Source: Rapana venosa
Lineage: Eukaryota; Mollusca; Gastropoda; Neogastropoda; Muricidae
Assembly (NCBI GenBank): GCA_028751875.1
Contig: CM054144.1
Coordinates: forward strand, 16,762,999 to 16,826,998
Direction: 5' to 3'
DNA: 64,000 nucleotides
In this document: piece after piece, positions 33,453 to 45,900 of the stretch
How the letters are laid out: the number at the start of each line of letters is the position of its first letter
Numbering within the stretch: position 1 is the stretch's first letter
The notes under the pieces: model-generated
Told to the model about the DNA's origin: nothing
The model's database searches: none
Seen by the model: the letters and a program-made list of their open reading frames with translations, nothing else
Translations under genes and position numbers: made by a program

Positions 33453-33689
33453 GTAGGTTAAATCACCGTAAAATGTGAAACATTTTGTAGCTATTTAAAA
33501 GACTATTACTAGCCTAGGTATTTAGATATGAAGTTTACAGTTATTGTAATATTAGATTGGGCTGGAGATACCTGAATCATAGCTATTCTGATTTTGGATA
33601 TCGGATCACTAGGGACTCGAGTGAAGGGGGATGGGTCCAGAATAGTCAAGGTTGGAGGCTGGTGTTCACACGCAAACACACTCACACAC

Positions 33690-33782
33690 ACACACACACA
33701 CACAGATGAAAGAGTGAACACATTCACACGTGTATGCACACACACACACTCACAGATGAAAGAGTTAACAGGTTCCCACATA

Positions 33783-33816
<34 letters not shown>

Positions 33817-33870
33817 CACACACAGATGAAAGACTCAAATAGTTAACACTAGGTTCCCACATATGTACAC
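33690..33870. repeat. Higher-order repeat in a CA tract
   Basis: Three units of roughly 65-75 bases, each with CACACAGATGAAAGA, then a short unique piece (GTTAACA and GGTTCCCACATATG in two of them), then a CA run. This is a microsatellite duplicated as a larger block, not a simple CA run. Confidence 0.8.
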
Positions 33871-33975
33871 ACACACACAACACACATACACATGTATACA
33901 TACATGTATACACACACACTCACACACACACAAAACACACACACGCACATATATGTACACACACTCACACACACA

Positions 33976-34105
33976 CAGAACATCTTGTGCACATATAAAA
34001 ACCTGTTCTGCCTTTTGGAAGAGTAAAATTATGTGCCAGTGGGAATGGAAGACAAAATTTTTTTAACTGTATTGGTGTATGCTCATGTGGACTGGATGTA
34101 AAAAG
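33976..34105 (+). mobile_element. SINE fragment, family A, tail type 1
   Basis: Contains CAGAACATCTTGTGCACATA, CCTGTTCTGCCTTTTGGAAG and GTGGACTGGATGTAAAAAGA. The head and upper body are missing. It lies about 150 bases upstream of the first coding exon of the AP-1 gene. Confidence 0.75.
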
Positions 34106-34261
34106 AGAGAGAGAGAGAGACACACACAGTTTTGTATAAATCTTTTTACAGGACAACATCTCGAAATACTCATGTTAAACTTATTGTTATGATCCTGATC
34201 TGTTTATGACTCAGATTTTCACATAATGTTTCAGGGATAAGACAAAAACACCACAGTCACC

Positions 34262-35981
34262 ATGTCTGCCTCTGCTATCTACGTCCTGGATGTGAAGGGA
34301 AAGGTAGGTCATTGTTTGAAACTGAGTGGTTCTGATTTTGGTTGTGTTTTTGTTTTTTTTATTGATCTTTTAATTTTAATGTAGGATTTAAAATGTATGA
34401 CACTGCTTGTTATATTATTTAGTGTGACATTGTTTTAGAAAATTGGATAATCTTTTTTATACATCATTGTTTAAAGTTCTTTAAAGTTAGTGTTTTTGAA
34501 ATAATCTCTTTTCACTGGGTTGTGTTTTTAATTCATAGTAATATTGTTCTTGTTATTTGTTAATATTTTGAAGTAGAAAGCTTAGAGAGTTGGGTACACT
34601 GTTTCAGTGTTTGTGTTTTTTAATTTTCTTTTTTAATATCTAGAATTTAGGATTTTTTACAATAATACTGCAAGAGGAAACAGTTTGGTCAGCGTATACT
34701 GTATAGATAGGAAACACACACATGCATGCACACACACATACATACACATATACACACACACATACAGATGATACAAACACACACACACACACATGCAACC
34801 ATGCATACATACACACACACACGCATATATATATATATATATACACACACACATGCACACGCTCTCTCTCTCTTCTCTCCCCCCTCCCCCCTGACTTTTT
34901 CCTCTGTAGGCATTCCAACTTACACATGCTCATTCATACATGTTCTTTGCTTCCTTTCCTCCCCCCCCCCTCTCCCCCCCCCCCCCCCCCCCCCCTTAAT
35001 CCTTTTTCCTATCATCTTAAATCACTTAGAGTGGAAAGACGTTAAAGCGAAGAACACACACACACACATTTGTATAATTTCTTATCACGGCAACATCTCG
35101 AGATACTCTTTTTGAACTCGTATAAATCCTGATCTTATTAGGTTTGCAAACAATGCTTCAGGGGGGAACGGGATAGCCTAGTGGTCAGAACATTGCGCTC
35201 GCAATCTGACGACCCGGGTTCGATTCCTGTTCAAGGGGATATTTTCCCCTGGAGTTAACATCAGTGCAGACTCCGCTCTCCCCAAAAGTCCTTCGGGTGA
35301 GACTATATAAACCAAGGCCCCGTGTGCGAACGCACGCTGAAATTCTTGTGCACACGTTAAATCCTGTTCCGCTTTTCGTAAGAGTAGGCCATTGTGTGCC
35401 GGTGGGAACAGATGACAGAATTTACAAAACCGCATACACACAGGGACTGGATGTAAAAAAGCACATAAGTGCTTATTCCATTATCCTTGATATAAAAGAA
35501 TAAATAAATAAAAATAAATAAATCAGGGTGATTGACTGGATTGCCTGGTGCTTTAGTTTAAGCACTGGGCTGGTGATCTGACAGTCCGGGTTCAAGCTAC
35601 CACGAGATGAGACACCTGTTTGTAGTGTTCAAGGAGATTTTTCCTCTGGAGTTAACATCAGTACCGACTCCACTTCCTTGAAAGTCCTTTTGGATGAGAC
35701 TATAAACTTTGATCTTGCGTGTGAATGCATGCAGTTCTACATCTTTTGCGCATGTAAAAACCTGTTCTGCCTTTTCAGAAGAGTGGGTCATGTATGCTGG
35801 TGGGAATGGATGACAAATGGATAAACTGTATACTCACAGGACTGGATGTGGAAAAAAAGCAGCACATGAGGCTATGAGTGCTTATCCCTTTATCCTTGAA
35901 ATAAAATAAGAAATAACACAAGATAAATATTTCAAATAAATAAATAGATAAATAACAACAACAACACACACACACCTCTCT

Positions 35982-36050
<69 letters not shown>

Positions 36051-36939
36051 GTCTGTCGCTCTCTCTCTCTCTCTCTCAGAAATTCCCAGTTTTATCAATT
36101 TTATTCCTGTTTGTCTTTTGTTTGGAAACAGCAAAAGGGACACTTGACTTAATTTCTCCATGAATTGACACTCTGAGGAGTTAGCGAGGTGCTGCTCTGA
36201 ATTCATTTCTGCAGTGTGTCATAGGCAGGTTGAACCTGGCAGGGTGTGGCCATTCCTCTTCAGTTTGTAGGCTGCATGCTGGTTATGTTATTTCATCATG
36301 CTATCAGTTGCCATAACTGACCTCGTCTTGTAGTCGTATGAATGATAGATGGATTTTTTTTATGTGCAGACAAGATATGTTTCATATATATATATATATA
36401 TATGCTTGTTCATAAAAAGATCTTTGTTTGTAATCTTATTTGAAGGATATGCGGGGGAATAGACCCTGATCTAAATTTAATGACATGGGGGAAATTTCCT
36501 TAAATAGACATTTCAGCAGAGGTTTAAATCTGTGCCCCTAGTTGATCACAGATTTGGTGCTCTAACCACAAGTCTTTTCTAACCCCCACGTCCTCCTCAC
36601 CCCCAGAAAAGACAAGATCAGAAACAGAAACCATCTCCGTCATAAGTACTCTATACCTTGATCTGCTTGTGTATGTCAGGTGCTAATCAGTCGCAACTAT
36701 CGAGGCGACATTGACATGTCGGTGATTGACAAGTTCATGCCGTTGCTGATGGAGGGGGAAGATGACAGCAACGTGACCCCCATCTTGACGCACGGGAACG
36801 TCACCTTTCTGTACATCAAGTACAACAACCTGTACCTGGTGGCCACCTCCAAGAAAAATGCCAACGTTGCCTTGGTCTTCTCTTTCCTTCACAAACTGGT
36901 GCAGGTCTGTGTCTCTGTCGGTGTGTGTGTGAGTGAGTG

Positions 36940-36974
<35 letters not shown>

Positions 36975-39900
36975 GTGTGTGGTGTGTGTGTGTGTGCAGC
37001 AGCATGTTTTTATTTTCCTCATACCATGTACCAGGGGACGGGATAGCTCAGTGGTCGGAGCACTCGCTTTCCCCCAGCCAAGTTCGAGCGTGGTTACCAG
37101 TTGGATGGGTGACCGTTTGTGCGCCTTGGCTTCAGTACAGTTCTCCCAGTTCACCCAGCTGTAAATGGGTACCTGCCCTCTTTAGGGTCAGGGAAGGTAA
37201 AGCAGCGAGGGAGAGGAGATGGGCACCACCCTCAATATGCCGGCCCTAGAGAAGTGAGGTCTCTGACGCCTCGCTCCCCTACGACCTTATAGGTTATGGG
37301 ACTCCTTTACCTTTACCATACCATGTGTGTGTATGCATGCATGCACTTACACACACACACACGCACGCACGCACGCATGCACATGCACATACTCTTACAC
37401 ATACACTGTGCACAGACTATAAAAACAGTAACTTACAAGTATAAAGTACATGCTCACACTTGCATGCAGACAAACTCACACAAAATCAGACTTACTGGGT
37501 CTTTTGTCTTTTTTCCCCCTTTTGATCCTGCTTTCTTATTTGTAGATATCATTTCTAATTTTTGTGTTTGAAGTGTTTTTTCATTTTCTTTTTCTCTTTT
37601 CTGTGACTTATGCTGCTTTCTTTTGTATTTTTAACCCTCTTAATCCCAACCCAGGATTAGCCAGGATTAAATTATTCTCCCCCCCCACCCCCGTTTAATC
37701 CTGACCTGGGATTTACACACACTAGTTTTCCATCCCCTCCTAGACACAAAGAATATAGTACAAGTTATAGTACGTTGTCTTATAAATCCACCTGCAGAGT
37801 TTCATTCCAGTAAACATTCAAGCATTGTCGAAGTGAATTACGGTTTACACCTACCCGATTTTAGGCCCAAAGTAATGAAAGAATACAAAATCTAGCGGCA
37901 ATTTGTGTTCAGAGAATCCGAATGCAAGAGGGTTAAGCCAAGTATGGGAAATCTGAAAAATTTACCATGATCTGGTACACCTGGTTAAAAAAGCCAAGGA
38001 GTTCATGTCACTCCATTGTTGTTCTAAGACTTTAAACCCATTATTCCATTGAGTGGAGCTTGGGGCACTCATTTTTGGCACTGGGACTGGAAACTTGAAG
38101 TGGTGTTTGCAGCGTGGATGTAGTGAGGAACTCATGGCAAGGAGAACGTTGTTTCTGACAGAATTCTGAAGAAAATTCCACTGTTAACTTTTTGGAAAAC
38201 AAAAGCAGAATTACACAGAAAAGGAAAACCAAGAGGGATATTGTGTAATGCCCTAATGGTAGTGCTCTCTCTCTGCCCCTCTGTCTCTCTCTCCCTCTCT
38301 GAAAAGACCAGTTAAAATTTCATGCAGAGAAATCTGTTGTGATGAATACTATTACACGACAGCAGAATACAAAAGAGTACAGTAGAAAACTTGAATATAT
38401 AGCACATGCTAAAACACATAATTGACCCGCCACCCCCACCTTCACCCCTCCATCCCCCACTTATACTGCCCTCCCCCCCTCCCATCCTAGTAAAGTTATG
38501 CAAACAAGACAGATAATAGCAGAAAGTTACCCAAATTTGGTATAACCTTGTTATATCTTGTTCTGTTGTGCCTTTTTTTCAGATTTTTGTGGAGTATTTC
38601 AAGGAGTTGGAGGAGGAGAGTATCCGTGACAACTTTGTCATCATCTATGAACTGCTGGATGAAGTCATGGATTTCGGCTATCCCCAGACCACGGACAGCA
38701 AGATCCTGCAAGAGTGAGTGACAGCATGGTAGAAATTCCTTTTTTTAGTTGTTTCGAAACTTGTATCTGTTGTTGAATGCGTCTTTAGTGAGTGCTGTTG
38801 GCTTAAAGCTAACTTCAGTGTCCACAACTGAAGAAGACATACAAATTTAGAAAAACAGCTTTAGTTGAGAGCTAGAGCTTTGCCTCATACCAGAGCAAAT
38901 GAAGACATATATTTATTATTTAGAAAGCAGCCTTAGTTTAAACATCCTTTTTTGTCCCCTTTAGGACTGGAGAACACACTTGAAAACATATTTGTGGTAT
39001 TGTAATATGTTGTACACACAGACTCAGGCATGCACGCGCACACACACACACATCCTTCGGATGAGACTATAAACCGAGGCCCTGTGGTCGAACGCATGCA
39101 GAACATTTTGCGCACACGTTAAATCCTGTTCTGCTTTTCGTAAGAGTAGACCATTGTGTGCCGATGGAAACAGATGACAAAATTTACAAAACCGCATACA
39201 CACGGGGACTGGATGTAAAAAAGCACATGAGTGCTTATTCCATTATCCTCGATATAAAAGAATAAATAAAATAAATAAATAAATAAAAACATGTAGGTAG
39301 GTAGGTAGATGCTTAGGTATAGATATAAAAAATTATAGGCTTTTTGGGAATATGGGCTATGACGATCACAATGTACAAATCACACCTTTAACATTGTCAA
39401 AAGTAACTTGAAAACCTGAGATGTCTTGGAGTTTCATTGTGAGAAGTCTGTGTGTGTGATTTCTGTGGCCAGGTACATCACACAGGAGGGGCAGAAGTTG
39501 GAGGTGGCCCCCAGACCCCCCATGGCGGTCACCAACGCTGTGTCCTGGCGGTCAGAAGGGGTCAAGTACAGGAAGAACGAAGTGTTCCTTGACGTCATCG
39601 AATCTGTGAACCTGCTGGTAAGTATGGCTGAAATCAGCACTGTGACAGCGCCATGTAGTGATTCAGGCAAGGCGGGATGGATCAGAGGTCAGAGGACTTG
39701 CACTCTCCCAAGCTAAGTTTAGCAGTGTTGAGCGTGGCTGCCTCGTGGATAAGTGACTGTGTGTCGTGGCTTCTGTGCAGTCCCTCAGTTCACCTAGTTG
39801 TAATGGGTACGCACCCTCTTTAAGGTCAGAGAAGGTAAAGCTGTGAGGAAGACTGTATTTTGGTCTGTTGCGGGTCATTTTAGGATTTCGGGCAAAATCA

Positions 39901-42900
39901 GACGCTTGTATTTGAAACATTTGTCTGGTGTAGACCTAGAAAAAATTGCACATAGCCGATATGAACATTCTTGTGAATAATGTTTTAAAAATGTAACCAT
40001 AAGACAATATCTTACTGAAGTGTTGGACCTCAGACATGGCTTATTATACAATTCGAGCAAACAGCCAATCATATGATGTGATGATTTGATTATAGCATAT
40101 CTTTTTTCACCTTCAAGAAAAAGAGCTGATGTTTGTTGTAGGGATTATCCGTGTAATAGACATTGTGTGTAGAAATTTGCATAGGAGTGGTTATGTTGCT
40201 TTTGCACAATAGGTCCTTTCCTAATGTGGCATTGTTGTGGTTAAAATGGCTGAAAAATGTAACACCATCTTCAGATGTCCTTTTTTTAAAAAAAATTTGA
40301 AGAAGATAGAGACATAATTCATTTTTGTTGTTGTTGTTGTTCAAAAAGTACCTTTCAAAAAACTATTTTTTATGTACACAAAGCTGTATAAAATTTTGGC
40401 TGCCACTACCTAGTACTCTAAGTTTTGGCAGATTTCTCTGCTTGAAATTTAGGCTGCTCCTCCAATGGAGAGCGTCGCCCAAGATCAGCATCACTCTGTT
40501 CCTCTTTTTTTCTCTTTTTAAAAAAAAAAATGTTCCTGTCGGCATAAGGTGTATTTGTTTCCCTATGACTAGCACAGTAAACTGGAAGTAGATTGTATGA
40601 ATTTCAGGTCAGCGCCAACGGCAACGTGCTGAGGAGTGAGATCGTGGGCTGTGTGAAGATGCGGGTCTTTCTGTCCGGCATGCCCGAGCTCCGCCTTGGC
40701 CTCAACGACAAAATCCTCTTTGAGAACACAGGGCGTGAGTATGGGGACTACTCGTCTGTAGTGCTGGAACAGATTTTTTGTAAACTGCTAGTTATATTTA
40801 TATATTTACCTGTAGATTTTCTTTTCTTTCTGATTTCCATTATACACATCTTTTATGTATGTGTAGATTGCATTGGGTTGGGTTTTAAAAAAATGTAAAT
40901 TGTTAATTGCATCTGGTACTTTTACTGTCTGTCTGTGTGTGTGTGTGAGAGAGAGAACAACAATTTGAACAATATTTATTGCTATTTAGCAATCAAGCCA
41001 TATAGCGCTGCGGCGCGGTAACAAACGATATCGAACGCGACGTGATTACAGTGACATGGAAACCATGTCAGTAATGGTATGTACATCTAGATCTGATACA
41101 TTATTGTCCGTGTCTCAGTTTTCAAAACAGCCTTTCCTTTTCTAGTCTGCAGCCAGCGAAGTCAGCCCATGTAAAACCGGATCAGGTCCCGAAGAAGATG
41201 TAATTCCCGTTCAGCACATGCCACTGTCTCTGCGTGTTGTGTGTTAGGACGCTGCTTCCCTTTACGAAGTCTGGCAAGCCTGACACGTTCTTCTGGCAAC
41301 ATGTTTCTGTCTTCTTGCTTGATATACCAGAACACACACTTAGATTCCTTGCCAGTATCTCCATTACAAGAATATTCTAGGGTGATGTCATCCGATTCAC
41401 ACATCAGAATAGTTTGGTTGCCTGAATCTTGAACTACAACCTTTCGAAACTGTGTGTTTCTTTTGCTGTCTCGTAATTGACGCTGCACACGTTTATCTGT
41501 CAGAGTAGACACATACTCTTTTACAATACCAGTATGAAAACCCTCAACTGTGCAGTCAACTGTCTGTTCTTCGTCCACATCAGACAACTCAGGATACACA
41601 CCGATCTTGCTGTCTGTTGCTGGTTCACACGGCAAATTAAGTGATTCTAGTGTGGCTGGGACATTCACTGCACTGTCAACACACAGCTCTGTGTACACGC
41701 TGGCTTGTTTTGATTCGGCATCCACTCTCTCACGATGCACCGGCTCTTCCAAAACCCTGTCCTTGTCACACTGACGACTTGCCTGTCTTTCTTGATGTTC
41801 TTTACTTCTTTGGACGTCGCGACGGATTTGGGAAGGGGGCATCTTGCGAAAATACTGAACTCGCGAGTTACGGTTCAGCACTGGGTCCGCCATTTCTTTG
41901 ACACTGACTTGTCAGCTGGCTTCAGTCGCAAGACGAAGACAACGCTGCCGCTCTCCCCCGCGACTTTCCAGCTTGATAGGACGTTGTCGATCAGCAGGGC
42001 ATTTAAGGTTGTTACTACAGTTGCTGGAAGGCCAGTAACTGACATTTTGAAGCTTAAATGCAAAAATTTGCAGCAGCTTACTAACAGCAGCCCTTTCAGT
42101 TCTTGTCCTGTCACGCCGACCGCCGTGTGAGAGAGAGAGAGAAAGAGAGAATTTGTTATTATGTTGATTGGGTACAAGTTTGTTTCGTGTCATCCTGTGG
42201 TTGTAGATCAGATGATGGAAGCTTGTTCTAGGGTATAACTTAAGTTTATTATCTTGAATGTGTGTGTTGCAGCACTTGATATTGTCTGTTTAGCTTTTCT
42301 TCCTTTCATTTCTTTGTATGGGAAGCAACATTTATAGGCTTTACTTGGCCTGAGCTGTCAGTCATACAGCAAACAAACAAGGATTGCAAGAATGGATCTG
42401 TGATGGGTCCCTAGACTGCAGTCTTTCAACTGAAACCTGTATGTAACCATGTAATGCAAGATACGGCTCCTAGCTGCATAGATGTATTCTATTTTCCTGT
42501 CTGCATGCAAGACGGAGATACTGATAGCAGACATGGAAAGAATACAGGTGATGGAAATGAAGTGTTATCGTAAAATAGTACTAACATGAGATAGACTGTG
42601 CATGTCACCAATGAATATGTGTGCCAAACCATCAAACAGTAGACTGGCCCATACGCAACATCTGCTGATATCTGTCGGTGATAGAAAATTCTGTCGACAT
42701 GGCCATGTGACAAGGTCCTGTGGACAGATGTACAGATATATTATAGAGGTAGAAAGGGGAAAAAAACAACTGTGTATCAACATCATTTCAACTGCAGAGG
42801 GAAACCATTTGCAGGCCACTGGAAACAAATTGACGTCATTGAACAAATGTGGTGAAGATCTCATCACCTTTAAGAAGTTCCAAGTACTGCTCAGGAAGTT

Positions 42901-45900
42901 ACAGAAGATCAAGAAGTCTTTAACATAGATTTGCCTTGCAGTTGGTGGTGAGGACGTTGCCATGGACTGTGCATGACTGCTTGTGGTGTGCAGGTGGAAA
43001 AAGCAAGTCTGTGGAGCTCGAAGATGTCAAGTTCCATCAGTGTGTACGTCTCTCTCGCTTTGAGAACGATCGCACCATCTCCTTTATCCCCCCTGATGGA
43101 GAGTTTGAGCTCATGTCCTACCGCCTCAACACACATGTAAGGGACTGCAGGGGGAAAATATTTTATATGATTTCTTAGTCTTTACTTTTGAGCATAGATT
43201 GCACTTTGTTGTTGATTCTTTAAAAATTGCTGTAGAGGTTTCGGTGGGCTTGTTTGTTGAGGTATTTTTGTGAAAAATATACATGATAATAAACAACAGC
43301 ATTTTGCATTCATACATGCTTGCTATAATGCACACACACACACACACACGCATGCACGCACGTATGCACACGCACACACACACACAAACACAACTCGTGC
43401 ACATGGGAGCTTGATGTAAACAACAACAAAAAAGGCACAGGAGTGCTTATCAATTATCCTCAAAATAAAAGATTTTAAATTGTACACACACACACACACT
43501 CTCTCTCCCTCTTCTCTCTCTCTCTTCCTCTCCATCTCCATTTCTTTCCTTTCTCACGCTCTCTGCACAAATACACATATAAATGCATGCCTGCTCACTC
43601 TCATACATGAATATAAAGCAGATTTCTCTCTTGTTTTCTTTTCCTTTGTAATTTCTAACTTTATATTGAAGACAGAATTTTACAAGGTTTGTCGAAAGCA
43701 GAAAGAATATTGTGATTTAGTGCAGTAGAAGGGAGCCTGGATAAATCGAAATGTGTAAGGTACTTTTTCTGCCTTCTCTCCTTTATCCAGGGTCTCAGTT
43801 TATTCTTCTAGTCTGCATGTAAAGGTTTTCTTATACCTCTTTTTTTATTTGGTACCGTTTGTTGAGCAGTTGACGTTTTTTGTAATGTTTGATTGTGTGC
43901 CATTGCCTTCCTGGCAAAACTTGGGGAAAGCATTTGGTTGAATGTGTGTGTGTGTGCATGTGTGTGAGCGTGCATGTGGTTAAAGGCCTGGAATAAATGC
44001 GTCTATAAATTTGTACATTCATTCATATGTCATCAAGAACTTTGTTACCATCTTTTATAGATTTTGAATAATATGTGCATGTTCTGAAACCTATCTTTTT
44101 GGTATGTAAGAAGTAGAGCACTAATGTGTCAATCAATTGTGATGGACAGGTGAAGCCTCTGATCTGGGTGGAGTCAGTGATTGAAAGACACGCCCACAGC
44201 CGTGTGGAGTACATGATCAAGGTACAGCATCATTTTGGTCATACTGGTATAATAATGGATAACTTATGAGACCAGTCTTGTTGAGAAGTCTAACCTAATT
44301 TCTCTCAATGAAACTGGAACTGAGTACACCTAAGATCTTTAAAGTCAACACCGAAGTTGCATGTGTTGGGCCTGACTTGTCAGTCACTTAGTGGCAGCGC
44401 AACACATTTTGGCTTGTATGACAGACAACAATGGTTACTGTCTGAGCATGTTATTGTACTGCGAACTGCTTACAGTTATGGGGGAATTTTCTGTATGAAG
44501 TTCAGGCAGCTGTCCTGGGGGAGAATGTGCTGTCTCTAGTACAGCATCACCCTGTTGTTGTTGTGGCTGTGAAAGCTTCTACTGCTGCATGTAGTTGCTA
44601 TGCATTCTTTCATGTGTCAAATTGTATAGTGCTCATGAAACCTTGGTTTATCATCATCTCATTCGAAAGACTCACACCCAGTCTGCCACACATGGTCCAG
44701 TGGGTTGGGGAAAAGTGTAGTTTCAGGAGGAAGCGAACCCCTGATCTCTGGTTTTCTGGATGGGTGCATTGCTCCTAGACTGCCAGTCCACTTTGTAATG
44801 AAGGTTACAAAGTGGCAAAACCCCCACCCCAACTAAACAGTGGACAGTGTGCAGTCTGTGGAGGTTTTAAAATACTAGGAATCTGTGGTAGTCAGTGTTA
44901 GTGCTTGGAAAAAGGTTTAAGTCTGTAATTTTTTTATTTGTTTTTTTCTCTGTGTGTGTACGTGCACATGTGTGTGCGTACATGCATGCGTTTGTATATG
45001 TGTGTGTGTTTATGTGAGTGAGTGTGTGTCTGTGATCGCGCATTTGTGGGTGCGGTTTATCATGTTTGGGCTCAGATAAGATTTAAAACTAGAATTTATT
45101 AATATTATTATCATCACCAATATTGGTGGTCTCATTCAGGCAACCATCATCATCATCATCATCATCATCATGCTCATCATCATCATCATCCTCATCCTCA
45201 ATACTGCAGCGGTGTCATCAAAGTCACATTGTCTCGTGCAGGCCAAGAGTCAGTTCAAGCGGCGGTCAACAGCCAACAACGTGGAGATCATCATCCCCGT
45301 GCCCACAGACGCAGACACCCCCAAGTTCAAAACCACCGTGGGCAGCTGCAAGTACGTCCCTGAGCTCAACAGCATCATCTGGAGCATCAAATCCTTCCCT
45401 GTGAGTCTCCATCAGCTGCTAGTGTAGGACAGGTTCTTTTATTGGCAGACTGCCAAAACGTTGGGTGTGGAGGTCTTTTTCTATGTGCTTTATGAACCAT
45501 TGTTCATTCGCTCCAGGAAAAAATAAAGGTGGATGTTTATTCGTGTAGCTAGGTATAAAAAAATGGTGAAAAGTGCTCTTTTCTTTGAAACACGACAAGC
45601 TGTCACTCTTTTCTGTAGCATAGCTGTCAGTGTTTCTAAATGTTTCATTTTCTACATGAATTTGTCTTCTTTTTTTTAAATGAAAAGTTTGCCCTGATGG
45701 TTTTAGCTAAACAATTAGATATCAGTAGTTCTGTTTGATTTTGGGAAAGTTTGGAATTTGCCTTTCAGCATTGACTGAATCACTGGGTGGAAAGGGGTGC
45801 ACTTTTTATTTATTTATTTTTTTTTTTACAGCAGTTGATGAGATGTGAAACCTGTTTTATTTCATTTGCTCCATTCTTCCCATTCTTTGGAATAGTAGTT

